Below, piece by piece: positions 10,961 through 23,200 of a stretch of 64,000 bases of DNA (position 1 is its first letter; every line of letters starts with the position of its first letter). Source of the stretch: Lateolabrax maculatus (taxonomy: Eukaryota; Chordata; Actinopteri; Acropomatiformes; Lateolabracidae); NCBI GenBank assembly GCA_031216445.1, contig CM062209.1, positions 27,395,501-27,459,500 on the forward strand, in the 5' to 3' direction. Under the pieces are notes generated by a model. That model was not told the origin of the DNA. It worked only from the letters and a program-made list of their open reading frames with translations, and made no database searches. Position numbers and translations under genes: made by a program.

Positions 10961-13011
10961 ACTCTGGTCCAGTACATAAATGTAGCACCTTTTTCACTCA
11001 AAAAACATTGGCTCTGACCATAATCCAGAACTTTTTCACCACTATGTAATTGGGAAAAGAATTTAGTAATGTATGAACTAAATTTCTAGGAGACAGGATT
11101 GGTGCAACCCCGTTGGTACAGCTGGTCCAGTACCTTTGCATTTACAGGGCTATTTTTGGTCTGAACATGGCCTCTTTCGTGACCATGAAAGAGAGGTTTA
11201 GGGCTTGGATCCCCGAAAAGTGTCTCATTCTTGTGTGCTATTTTGCTATGTGCAAAAGTGCAGAATAACGTTTTTATTGTGGTGCCCATTAAAGCTCACA
11301 AATACATTAAAGTTCCTGGAAAATGGAAAGTGAATCAATTTGACCATTATATTCCTGGTTTAAGTAAGAATGATTGCAGAATTCTGGTAACATCAGCTGG
11401 AGAGAACATTAAAACAACACGCTGCTCTCCCTGGGTAGCTTGTGCCAGGACAAATAATGGCAGTGTATGAATGGGCCAAAAATATTCTTTTTTTAAGTCT
11501 GTAGAATAATGTATGTATGTATGTATGTATGTACATATGTATTTCTGTATGTCTGTATATCTGTATGTATATATGTATGTACACTATGTCTGTCTGTATG
11601 TATGTATGAATGTGCTTGCTGTGGAGGGAGAAAGTCAACTGAACCCTCCTGAACTGGTGTGAACTTCGACCCAGCAGATCTTCATCGCTCCTCTCTGGTT
11701 GGGAGATGCTGATTAAAGCTTTATGTTGGCAGCATGAAAATTACATTACATCATATGTATTTGTGTAGTGTGGTGAGATAAGCACATTGTAAAACTAAAA
11801 CCCAGTAGAGACAGTGGAACGTGGACTTCCAAAGTGATGGCTAGTGATAAGGCTCAGGTCAGATGTAATGGAGATAAACCAGCTGGACTGAAATCCCTTT
11901 TTTTTCCTTCCCAGAATACAAATATCTGTATTTTCAAGAAGATTCACTCTTTACTTTAGGGGAACATACATTAAGCTAGATTTAAAGTGCATAATTATTC
12001 CCTCATTTAGAATGACTTTAATTGTGAGATCAAGAATATTATAAATTCCCAAAATGTTGCAAATGCTTGTATTGTACAGCAGCAATATTGTCTATGTATT
12101 TTTTGATTCCTCTGTCTTCAGTATGCTTTGTGCTACATAACTGAGGAGGCACTAAAAGGACCATCTTGGTTAAATAAAGGTCAGACATTTCAAGGGGCAC
12201 TCCCTGGATTTTGAACATTGAGACTCAGCCTGTGAATACAGTTGTACGATGTCCTCTGAGACACTGGTGGAGCTTTGTCCAATCTGAGAAAACAACCCCT
12301 GATGATGTCACAGTGATGTCATTAGGGTTATCTCAGCCTGGCTTGGTTTGAAGATTACACATTAATAAAAGAGAGCCTGCGTTACAAACTGCAGGTATGA
12401 CAAATGTTTGCCAGGCAGGGAGAGTGGCATGAAAGACTCTATAGAGCTGCATTGTGGGAAAGATTAGGGACTAAAAGTCACAATGTCTCGACCTCTGGTG
12501 CCTTGACTTTGACGATTTTTCTGTCAAAGGTCCTCCAACTTTATGGAAGTACAATATTAAATTGATAGAATGCCTCTTTAAGCCTAAATGGCATCTCACT
12601 CACATGAGACATATTTAAGTGGAAAATGGTGTGAAAATTCTTTTTTCTCAATAACGGGCTGATTATGTTCACCAGCTACAAGTCACACAGTAGTTAACTT
12701 TATCCACCTCTGTCATCATCCATGTGTTATGTTTATTTTACATTTTGAGAAGGAGGACATTAAATGATGCACAGGATGACACTATAATGTCCAAGATGGT
12801 TTTCCATTGGGTACCTTGATGTAAAGACGGCAAAGATGCCGTATGAGTCCAGGTGAGGAGGTGACACCAAATATTAACTAACTGACACACAGAAACCTGG
12901 GGTCAAGTATTTGTCCAGCACAGTGCTGGATGGTTTGGGGGTCTGTGTGCACTGTACTTGATGGGAACTTGGAGGTGACAAGGTACACAGAGGGGTCAAT
13001 ACAGAGGTCAA
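10961..13011. other. unassigned intergenic stretch with GTAT microsatellite
   Basis: Apart from the tandem repeat at 11510-11610, no gene or confident repeat is recognised. Confidence 0.35.
11510..11610. repeat. imperfect GTAT tetranucleotide microsatellite
   Basis: Runs of gtat, interrupted by gtctgtat and acatat variants, cover about 100 bp. Directly visible. Confidence 0.9.
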
Positions 13012-13173
13012 CAGGGCTACTCAGATCTTTTACTTAAGTAAAAGTACCAACACATTAATTTAAATTTTAATTTAATTTAAAATATACTGTTACACGTACA
13101 CTGTATTTAAAATTGTACTTGAATAAAAGTACAGAACTTTGAGTAAATGTACTTATAGTTACTTTCCACCACT
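13012..13173. mobile_element. short derivative of the CAGTGGTGGAA-end MITE
   Basis: The left part reads ctactcagatcttttactta followed by agtaaaagtacc. The right part reads tttgagtaaatgtacttata and ends tactttccaccact. These are the two ends of the family at 5809-6331 brought close together around an AT-rich centre (aatttaaattttaattt). About 160 bp, an internally deleted copy. Confidence 0.6.
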
Positions 13174-14514
13174 TAATCCAAAAAAAAATCTCCATAACAG
13201 GTATATATGTAAATCACTCAAGCATTCAAAAAAAAATTAGAAAAAAAGGTTTTTAATTATCAGTGTATTAAGTTTAAGTGCTGAGTGAAATATATATGAA
13301 TACTTTACATTTACACGTTTGAAAATTCCTACATTGTTAAAAATACTCAAAATTTATAGCAAGGATAATAAACTCAGGGCACAAACAAGTACGTGAGCTC
13401 ACAAGATCGACTTCAAGTGTTTTTGCATTCAGGAGTGTGCCACCTGAAAATCAGAATACAACACAAGCGTTAGCTTGTTCCAGCTAGCAGGCGCTACAAC
13501 ATGAACAAACGAGAGAGAGCAGAGCCCTCCTGTTTGGGTTCAAAACAACCACGGAGCTCTAGCTGAACATGTATAGCCTGGGAACCAGACAAATCTGCGA
13601 GCTCATGTTTTATTTGCTCCAATAGATACGTCTGGCCCCCTTACCATTCAGACTGATTTCGTAGTTACAGGCAGCACCATAGAAAGAGAGAGCCGCCGCC
13701 TCGCAATCACGTGGTTCATGCAGCTGTCAACCAATTTGATTGATTTTCGATGGGAGACACTGAATATATTTACAGCAATTTTCTGTAAATATTAACGTAT
13801 AAAGTCCATTGATTACTGTTGTGTTCAATCATTATATGTCTACTACTTTATTATTTTTTACATATATTTAGATTAATTACTTACTTTATACCACAAGGCA
13901 GCAATATCCTAAAGCAGACCTAGAAATGACTGCTATACTATGCTACTATGGCAGCTAATGAAGACTATTGTTTTACTTTACATTAGCCTGTTGAAGTAAT
14001 GGCACTACAACAGGATTACTTTATTGACAACACTTATTTTCAATATATATAATAGAATTTCTAGGGAGTGGTTTAGAGACAGCATTAATCCTTTTTTTGT
14101 GTCTAATTTTGGAGGGACAGGGGACTGTTCCCTTAACATAGGGAACAGTTAATAAAAATATGAAAAACATATTTTACTGATGCTTATAAGGTCATAATTA
14201 GTCACATAATGTTATCTTATGTTATACAGTCACATAAACATGCACACAATGTGAACATCAATCATGCAGCAACTGCTCAATTCAAGCAAAGAAAGAAGTT
14301 TGGTGAATAGTACAAAATATGCAAGGCAACCAACTGTTTTCAAATAAAAATAAAAAAAATAAAATGTTTTGTTTTCAACAAAAAAATGTATCAAATAATA
14401 TGTCCGGGGAGAGGGTAAAGGTCCAGTCTTTTCCCCCACCATCTTCGAGTCCTGTGGGTGGTAGTGCTAGATCCCAGCCTTGCTGTCACAACTGTCCCTT
14501 ACAAACCTGAGACT
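13174..14514. other. unassigned intergenic stretch
   Basis: No gene recognised. The segment at about 13570-13700 (tagcctgggaaccagacaaa and onward) has the look of a teleost dispersed repeat, but I could not delimit it. Confidence 0.3.
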
Positions 14515-14530
14515 GGAGAGAGAGAGAGAA

Positions 14531-14600
<70 letters not shown>
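14515..14600. repeat. GA dinucleotide microsatellite
   Basis: About 86 bp of nearly uninterrupted (GA)n with a few aa interruptions. It lies 250 bp upstream of the THAP frame. Confidence 0.95.
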
Positions 14601-14601
<1 letters not shown>

Positions 14602-14845
14602 TTAAATATAAAATATTCAGCTCTTGCACTTCATTTCTTTATTTTGATCTTATTGCTAGACTCATTTAATTTATGTAATTAACATAACCAGTGGTTTGAG
14701 AGACCACACTTGCAATCACATATCCCAGGGGAGCATACAGGGCAAACTTTGACTTGAGTAAACAGGGATATATACAATCATATAGTAATATATATACATA
14801 ATATAGTAATTATAACATCTAACTTTTATAGGCCAATATCTTACA

Positions 14846-15265
14846 ATGGTTGGCTGTGCAGCATTTGGGTGCACCAATCGGTCTGAGAAAGGGATCCAGA
14901 AGTATGGCTTCCCAAAAAACACTGACAGGAGAAAAAAATGGTTGGCCCAAGTCAGCAGAGGCAACCTGAACATCAGTGGAAAACTCAATAACAGAAAACT
15001 GTGTATGGTAAGTTATGTTTATACTCCACATTTGGACATTTCACCTGTGGATCAAGGTTCACTGTGTTTTACTGTAATGCATACTAAAATGCAATTGTGA
15101 TTGACAGTTAAGGGGTTATGTCTGGAATGTGTGTGGAAATGAAACTCCTAAGCCTTTTTACAGGCACATTTTAAGGGTAGAGGGGGGCCAGTTCACCAGG
15201 ACAAGAAAAGACCAACTGAAATTAGCTTCGCCCTGAGCCAAAGACAAGGAAGGGTCCTGCTGTGA
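14846..15265 (+). CDS. THAP zinc-finger domain, two exons (small gene, fragment or transposon relic)
   Basis: THAP domains are about 90-residue C2CH zinc-dependent DNA-binding modules, found in THAP proteins and in P-element-type transposases. Seen: exon 1 is 14846-15007, followed by a perfect gtaagt donor. Exon 2 starts after ttttacag at 15164, in phase 0, and ends with TGA at 15263-15265. The 156-bp intron is short. The joined 87-residue product shows C4-x4-C9, then 43 residues, then C53-x2-H56, exactly the THAP C2CH spacing, plus F22-P23, the invariant W32, and F57 after the histidine. The terminal A-V-P-T-like motif of THAP domains is not evident, and the frame stops soon after the domain. 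Inference: a real domain that was spliced at some time. It may be the 5' end of a gene whose later exons are lost, a DNA-binding-only protein, or part of a domesticated or dead THAP transposon. Confidence 0.62.
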
Positions 15266-15359
15266 GAACAACCCCAAAACCTCCAGTACATGTTCATGCA
15301 GTGGTCACTGACCATACATATTGAGGTTGGTGTTCCATTCTTTCTGCACAGCGCCCATA

Positions 15360-15993
15360 GCAGGTTCACTCAATCCAGCAGATCTTCCTGCAGACAGAGC
15401 CGGGCCGAGGAAAGCACAGTGCTGCGCTGTTTAGGTGTGGAGCTGAGCAGTACTGTCAGTGTACAGGCTGCGTCCCCGCTTTGCGCAACCCTAAAAATAT
15501 CCCTCACCAAGTGCACGCAGATCAAAGGGGGCAGCAACACCGCCATGAATCCCGCCCCGGCATTTAACCTAAAGCCTCTCAGAGGAGGAGCATGCACCGT
15601 GAGCAAAGGGTTCGCGGCATCCAGAGCCGTGCAGAGGAGAGAGAGGCTGGCTCGGGTTTCAGAGACGCGCACTGACGGCTGAGCTGCGGCACACAGTGGG
15701 ATCGCTCAGAGGAGAAGCAGCGAATGGGACGATAGGAGTAGAACGCCGAGGAATAAGAGTCCGTCCCTGTGAACCAGAAACATCACTGACTCACTGATGA
15801 CAATCTCCGGAATGTCTCGTAATCTAACTTTGATGAAGTTGCTCATCTGAGTGGAGCAAGGTAGTTTGGAGACAGTTTGAAGGAGATAGACGTCTGCAAA
15901 ACTTTCCCCCCAAACAGAGAGAGACTATCTTATCTTCTGCTGCTCTTCACCTGATGAATATAGGGATTTCCGTGTGGATAAAACCAGAGTTAG
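15360..15993 (+). promoter_or_regulatory. CpG-rich promoter / 5' UTR region of the transmembrane collagen gene
   Basis: Between about 15380 and 15760 the CG dinucleotide is frequent (gccgggccgagg, gcgtccccgctttgcgcaac, gacgcgcactgacggctgag), whereas the surrounding DNA is almost free of it. The stretch ends just before the first collagen exon. Such CpG clusters mark vertebrate promoters. No TATA box is evident and the transcription start cannot be fixed. Long frames on both strands here (15290-15682 +, 15370-15672 -) are attributed to base composition. Confidence 0.5.
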
Positions 15994-16317
15994 ATGTCTA
16001 AAATGGAAGAAGATCAGAAGTGGGGAGTCTCTGGTAAACCGGCAGAGGAGAGGAGGACTCGCGGCGAGCAGCAACAGCCTTCAAAACAGCCACCGTGGAG
16101 GAATTGGAGAGATTTGTCTGGCATAACGATTTGCATCGCAGTGTCTGTTCTGTGCCTTGGAGTTTGCATTGTGGTTTTTGTGCGCACCTCGGAGTTGCAG
16201 TCCAGGATAGTAAGTCTGGAGCAGCAGCAGCGGGACGCGCAGCTCTCCGCGTGGATGTTGTCTCTGGAGCAGGTGGAGCCCGTTATCCTGGGCCGAGTGG
16301 AGCAGATCCTGGAGGAG
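15994..16317 (+). CDS. col13a1: exon 1 of a transmembrane collagen, probably collagen XIII alpha 1
   Basis: Type II-oriented membrane collagens (XIII, XXIII, XXV) form homotrimers at cell-adhesion sites; collagen XIII also acts at neuromuscular junctions. Seen: 108 codons ending in phase 0 at a gtgagc donor (16318). Residues 1-40 are a charged, Gln-rich cytoplasmic tail. Residues 41-63 are one hydrophobic helix (L-S-G-I-T-I to V-V-F-V). Residues 65-108 form a Gln/Glu/Leu-rich coiled-coil stalk. R-T-S-E-L-Q-S-R-I-V-S-L-E and I-L-G-R-V-E-Q-I-L-E-E resemble human COL13A1 (R-T-A-E-L-Q-A-R and I-L-G-R-V-N-Q-L-L-D-E), better than COL23A1 or COL25A1. The start at 15994 has a weak context; the in-frame ATG at 16003 (aaaATGg) is stronger. 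Family near certain; paralogue choice moderate. Confidence 0.82.
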
Positions 16318-19264
16318 GTGAGCGCTTCACTTCTAAACTAAATCCACGTTTTAGAAACAGCAATGGGGCATCTGATGAAGGGGGAAATATTACCCAATAC
16401 AACAAAAAATTGTATTAAAAGAGACGTACAGTTTAGCTTTGTTGCCCTTCAGTATAGTTGTGTGGTCATTCCACAAGTGGTCTGTGCAGCCCCTTAATGA
16501 ATCCTTCATTTACTGCTGAAAAAACACCAAACACCACACCAGAGGTCCATTCAACAGAAAAGCTAAACTAAACCCCTTAAAGCACTCCCAAGGCTCCTAA
16601 TTAATAGGCCAGCATCATTTAATTTTAAGAATTTCCTTTCTCCTTAATTAACATACAATTTGAAAATTACAACAAACGCATTAATTACCAATTCAGGGCA
16701 TCATTAAGGTATGTTTTTTTTTTTTTTGGTTTATGTTAGGGGTCTGAAATACGTTTTGGTGAAAATAAATTATATTTTCAAAAAACATGAATGAACTGTT
16801 GCCTAGTATGTTCCAAGGGGCATTGTCTGCACTGTTTGGGGGGATTTTGAGGGGTAAAAACTGTATTCAGTTATTATTACTGTATTCAATTTTCAAGTCC
16901 TTAATCTGTGCAGAAACAGTAATACATTAAAATATCATGACATGGTACAATCTTTCAGCTACCCTGTTAAATTCCCCCAAATCCTTATTGGGTAAATTAG
17001 TGAAATTATAAGGTAAAAATACACAAGGGCTCAGTTTTACTCAGTTTCATAGTGTGATGCTTTAGTTCATGCCACTTCGTCTGGATGATGGATAGGTAGG
17101 TAGAAAAGAAGGATACTAAGTGATACACTTAGTGCACTATTTTTCAGTTAGTCTTGATGGAATAAGACTTTCAATTACTTTTAAGGAGGTTTATTTGTTG
17201 ATTCTAATGATATTATGGGAAATGCGCTATTCACATATCTTAAGTAACTAACTATTACGGTGTCCTCCTGACCAAAACTGTGTGACAGATGTTTGAAATT
17301 ACATCACATAACTTGTTAGTTATAATCTAGTTAATTCATTTTTCATGACTTGGCAAACCCAAACTTGATCTCATTGATAGAGTCTAACTGATCTATAAAG
17401 CATGAATACATTTGTCATTACTCATTAGTAAATCATTAGTAACAACTTATAAACACTTAAGGCTTCCCTGTTAGAAAGTGTTAGTGAAAGGGTAAACACC
17501 AACCAAAAAGAGTTTCTTTACAACCTGGCAACCCAAAATGTGTTCTTAGTAATGGATTCTAGCTGATGTGAGTGTCACAAGATGCATTATTAACCAATAA
17601 TAAAGCCACCAGGTAGTACTTATAAAGCCTTTATAAAGAGTGCTGATATGAAAGTAGTCAAAGACGGAAAGATTCAACCTGCATGTCTCTGATTTAATGC
17701 CAGGCAGGTACATGTGTTATAGGCATCATGTGTTCCTTTTTACTGAGATAACGTGTGAGGAGCCCTGCCTGGCCTTTCACATCTGTTGCTCCTGAAGCTG
17801 CCCTCTGCGCTGCCCTTTCATTGACCACCTCCACAGCTACACTAATAAGCTCTTCCATAGTGATTGAAGTTTCTGTTTTCCCTTCCTCCGTCTGCTTTGG
17901 CCTGACTTTTATCACCCCCCCCCACCATGTCCCCTTTCACTAGGACTAGTATAATGCACTTACCAGGAGAAGAAAGAGCACATGGTGCCTACTGCTGGGG
18001 ATGGCCGCGGTACTGCACCCCCCATTGTTAGCCTCAGTCGAAGTTTTATAAGAGCAATATCCAGAAAAAATAGATTGTTTGGAAGATGAAACAAGGTAAT
18101 AATTTGATTTATCTGAGACTTTAAAGAAACAGTTCAACATTTAGGGAAATAACATTTTTGTGAGATGAGAAGATTGATACCAATCTAAAAGGCCAACTCT
18201 CCTGAATTGGATATATTCTGAATAAGTCTATAATAATAATGAAAAGACAGAAGAAAGTCACAGAATTATATGTAGTACTCTTTCATACATGAGTTCACAA
18301 ATAGAACATAGTGAGGTTGATGTACTAAAGGACACAGCTTAGCCAATCAAAGGTGCTGGTGATAGAGTCCTGGCTCTGGAGCTCCTCCGTGGGGCCCAGT
18401 GAGGAGAATCTTTCCATCTACATCTACAGATGGGCCTGGGGCGATGCAGCCTGCCTCTTTGTTTAGCTCTGTGTGTATACATAGTCATTATTAATGGGAC
18501 ACAAGCATAGTTGTGGCCTTTTGTACAGACAGAGATGTCTGAGGTACTTTCACCCAACACTGTCCAGAATCCACCTCCCTGTCTTCTTCAGTGAGGACCA
18601 GTTTCCTTTATTATGGAAAATGTTCCCTGAGCTGTAATGTTACACAAAATTCACAGCTCGGTATGACTTATACGGTTTCGGTACATTTTTGGTCCAGCAG
18701 GGAAACCCAAAAAATTTTGAAGATAACTTTTTTATTCAACAGTGGTTCCTTGGCTCCTTGACTGCAACAGTTACTCAAATACTTTCATATTTTCAATAAG
18801 AAAAGAATAATTAACACATGTCATAAACACAGATGTCAGCAAATGCAGTATTTCCTTCTGTATTTCCTCCCGTGAAACATTTTAGGAAATTACTGAGCCT
18901 ATACATTTGCAAGCCATTTTTAAACATTAAAAACTTCCGTAGAAACCAATGGAGCTTGGAGCTTGGAGCTTAGAGAGCGCTACGGGAGTCAAAAACTATT
19001 GAGAGATGAACTCTTTTCATTGGAGTTGTTTTATAATAACAAAAAAAATAAATAATGCCACCCGTATGCTTTAAATTCTATAACCCATTACAGTGAGCAT
19101 CCAGTCTGGATTCATTTTTGTTTTTAATGATCAGTGTTGTGTTCTAATCGAGTTTAAGTGCTGACTGAAATATTTATATATACTTTACATTTACACATTT
19201 GAAAAAAAAAAAAGATTAAAACATGCAAAACCACTGGTATGGTTTAACCAATTTAGAATTTCAA
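16318..19264 (+). other. col13a1 intron 1, first part
   Basis: Non-coding; begins with donor gtgagc. Contains a T-run near 16711-16728 and a repeat fragment at 18119-18215. The short motif ggagctt occurs three times near 18954-18974. No exon or RNA recognised. Confidence 0.5.
18119..18215. repeat. fragment of a common teleost MITE (aacagttcaacatttaggga type)
   Basis: Text aacagttcaacatttaggga followed, after a short gap, by gagatgagaagattgatacc matches one end of the family also seen at 19265-19520. Here only this end is present. Confidence 0.5.
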
Positions 19265-19520
19265 AACCTTTAAGCAATAGTTTAACATTTGTGAAATCCA
19301 CTTCTTTGAATTTATTCCAAAAAGTGAGATGAGACGATCGATATCAATCTTGTGTTGGGGTTTTGAGTACAGAGCTGGAGTCAGGACATGGTTAGCGTAG
19401 CTTAGCATAAAGGCTGGAAGCACAGGCAAGCAGCTAGCTTGGCTATTTCCAAAGGTTAGGCTAACCATGTCCTGGTTCCAGCTCTATATTCAATGCACAG
19501 ACATGAGATTGGTATGAACA
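19265..19520. mobile_element. foldback MITE with internal inverted repeat
   Basis: The segment carries gagatgagacgatcgatatc and gcgtagcttagcataaaggc, text typical of an abundant teleost element. Arms at 19368-19400 and 19457-19488 are nearly perfect inverted copies (agctggagtcaggacatggt against the complement of accatgtcctggttccagct). Outer pieces near 19335-19355 and 19500-19520 are also roughly inverted. The single strand would form a long hairpin. Confidence 0.6.
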
Positions 19521-20147
19521 ATAAACATAAATTCCTGCTTTGAAAAGTAAAAAAATAGCAGTTATGAAGGTTAACAGCTCCTCATAACTGCACATTCTCA
19601 ACAGGTGTCCAAGTTAGGAATAAGCTTTGTGAGGTCCTTGTATTCAATCATGCCTCTCCCAAAATAACTGCCATACCCTTAACAACACCCCTGAAAACAG
19701 CCTGACCCCCTGACCTCCCCTTCACTCTGTCGTTATCTAGCCCCAAACATGGGCCCTCTAACATTTACAATAAACCACAAAGTGCTCTCTGCAGACCTGG
19801 AGCAAGCCTGGTGCACATAGTGAGTGCTGAGGCACGATGGGAGCTGGAGGTTACGTTGTGAGGCGTGGAAAGGTGAAAAATATAGTCTCCCCCTGCCTCA
19901 GTTTCCTCTCTCTGCTCCCCGCAGAGCTGTCACCCAATACACCGTGAGGTCAGTACGCACACACTCACATAAAACAAACACCAATACGTGCGTATACATG
20001 TCTACATCTTCTGTGATGTGATCTGATTAGCACATGGAGTATAAATGACCCGTGTGCTAATCAGACAGCCTAATGCAAACAGCACACTCAAGTAGAAGTG
20101 CCCGAGCCACATCTGCACTTCATCAGAGCACAGTTAGTGATGGCTGT

Positions 20148-20200
<53 letters not shown>

Positions 20201-23200
20201 CACTTGAAGACCTGAATGATACATTACAGTTGAGTTTAAGATTAAACAGGCACGGTGACAGTTGTAGATATTGTAAAGATGTATACGGCACAGTGAGGAT
20301 TTAGAATGAGCAAATGTAGGAGTTTTTTCTAAATTAAAACATCAGATCGCTGTCAAGAAGAAAATAATAAGACATTTCATGACACAGTATTAGATGCTTT
20401 AGGACTGTGTGATTGATGATACCCATGTGTTAATAGTGTGCCTGCTGGATAAATCAGCTGCAGTCAAAAAGATGTACAGAAACCATGTTACAGTTGCAAG
20501 AGGCCTGAAAAGCCCACAGTAGCATCTCTGTTGCATTGAGTATAGAGAGCCGAAGTTCTGACTCCACAACCATGCTAGCTGCTGTTCCATTAGCTTTTTT
20601 AAGCCAACACAATCATTGGTTTCTTACATTTGGGGGTTTATCATCGATAAATCATTATCAACTAAAGCTAGTGAGGCAGTGTATGTTTCATTATTGTAAC
20701 TCTTCTAATGTAATTTTTTCTATTTTTAGCTGTAATCGCTGCTGTCTAAAAAATGTCTACGCCCTCTCCATTTGCATTCTCATTAGCTTGCCGATCAGTT
20801 GGATCTTTGGAAGTCTGTGGCTGACAATACAATTGCTTTACTCCAATTGACTTTATTTTACCAGGATAAATCTACTCACTTCCGATATTGTTTCAAGGGG
20901 AAAGTCATCATTACTGCCAAATTTGAAATGTATTATTTCAATTGTAATATATTGTGTACTTCTAAGAATGACAGTGCCATAATAATAATGGTCATAATGG
21001 TCATTTTAGCATTATTTATTTATTTATTTATTTTGTAATTTACATTATTACAAATGTCAATGTCATTTTGAATGTTTCTTCTTTTTTTTTTTTTACTGGA
21101 CTTTTGTTTTCAACTCAGCTCTTTATGAAGCCTAAGAGTCCAAGTGAAGGCAAGGACTGAGAACACCATAACAGGAAGTGTATGTAGCAGCAGTGCCAGG
21201 CCATAATGTTAATCAGAGTACAGAATAGTAAAATGGTTTGTCATTGTCTTTTAAAATAGAATGATAAAACCATATAAAAAACTCTGGCATCGGGTTACCA
21301 CCTCACAAACAGTGATCACACTTCATCCCCTTTCCCAAACAGAGTGAGCACCCCAGCTGCTCTACATATGCATCATAACTAGTCCGTAGGATATCACAGT
21401 ATGACCTTGCTAACAAACACAGAACATCCCTGTTAGGATACAGAGCTCCGTTAGTTCAGCTGCAGGCAGAAGTAACATCACTGGCTGAATTCAACCTCAG
21501 GGGGCGCAGCCAAAGAACGCTGGTTTCATCCTGACCCCACTGACACAATTTGCATTCCCTTTTCTGCGATTAATTATCCGGTCAAATCCACACAGGAGTT
21601 TCAGTCACTTTATCCAGTAACAATGGTATTTCAGATGTCGACCCCTGTAGGGAGATCTCAGGGTATAATTAAACATTCAAATCAACAAATATATTGTGAA
21701 AAAGTATTTTCTATGGAACCCCAAAATGTTCCATATTAAATAAATAAAAAAGACAGTATTAAATAAATAATCATATGGATATGCACAATTCATAACATGT
21801 ATGTATTTCCTTTATGACACTATGTGACATTATGAAAAGTGACATAAAAAATAAAATGTGTGTTATTGGGGGAAATGTCATCATGAAACAAAAATGAAGT
21901 CCTAACTGTTATTACGAAAATAAAAAGGGTGAAACAACACTTTATTATCTCTTAAATTATTTAACAAGTTATTGGTCCAGTTTTATATTTTCCACAGTTT
22001 ATTCATGTGATTATTTATTTCATTATTATGTATTCATTTATTTATTTATCAAACATTGACCTTGCAAACAGGCAAAAACAATTCTCGAAAGATTGAAAAG
22101 TTTTTTTTTTGTTGTTTTTTTTTCATAAAACTGCCCCAGCATGCATAGTACCACTCACATGAGTTAAGACATGAAGGGACTATGCCCAAGACCTATACAG
22201 TGAGTGAAAAAGTCGCAAAAAACAGCCAGGGTTCACAGGGTCAAAAATCAACTTCTGCATGCTAGCTTTTTAAAGTGTTTTTCATTTTGTTAAAATCAAC
22301 CAATCAACGCTTTTATTTTGTCTGAAACGTTGATTAAAAGGTCGGAATAGAGACACTGCTGCTCACAGAGCTCATTCTTTGCCAGTTACCTGCTAGCTAA
22401 CTTGTATGTTGAATACTACCTCACCGAAGTTTACCTCAATTTATGAGATTATTGTTTCCTGCAGAGCAAAAACAGTGTATCATTTAGGTAGCACAGTCAT
22501 TAGACTGTAGGACAATGTATAGACATGAGTTAAAAGCTAATGACAGTCTTTGAAGTATGGTCATTACATTTGTCTCCCTCTGGCAGGCTTTGATGTGGTT
22601 ATAGGTGCAGCTCTTTTTGTCAGAGCTGGCTGCTACAGTCTTATAATTATGCTGCTACAGGTTGGACCACAGAGAGCTCTGGCCGGCTCTCTGGTCTGAC
22701 TAAAGACTTCTCCAGTTGTGAGTGAGATCTGCCAATATCAACCAAATAAATTCCTGGAAGTATTCATAAATAATATGAAGTAGGTTAAAGGAAACTTGTG
22801 CCTGAGTGTTCAGTCCTGCAGTTGATTCCGTATGAGACTTTTGAATGACGAGAGTGCTTCACTTTGGAATGTTGGAACCCTTAGGCAGAAGCACTGTTCT
22901 TCATAGCTAACCCCCTACTTAAGGAAGGAAGTACTCATGAAAACATACATTTATTTTGAGATGTTCTTACAGTTTTATTTACATTTGGTTTCTCTTCAGC
23001 CTTAATGCGTCTTAAGGCCTCAATATGCTTCAGACAAAACGCTTGTTGGATAGTCTAACAGCGTCTGAAATCCCCTGCAAAATCAAGGTCTCCATCCAAC
23101 AATTTCGGTAGCTTTTTAAAACATTCTTTAAAACAGTCTTACTTTATGCAGTAATTGTCCAGGTTTCAGGAGGTATAAAAGCAAGCAGGGTTTGAACTTC

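Noticed and set aside
10615..11049. 144-codon frame
   Set aside because: Runs through a repeat-like segment and an A-run, with no recognisable domain.
15290..15682. 130-codon + frame and overlapping 100-codon minus frame upstream of exon 1
   Set aside because: CG-rich promoter sequence yields long open frames on both strands. No domain or splice evidence.
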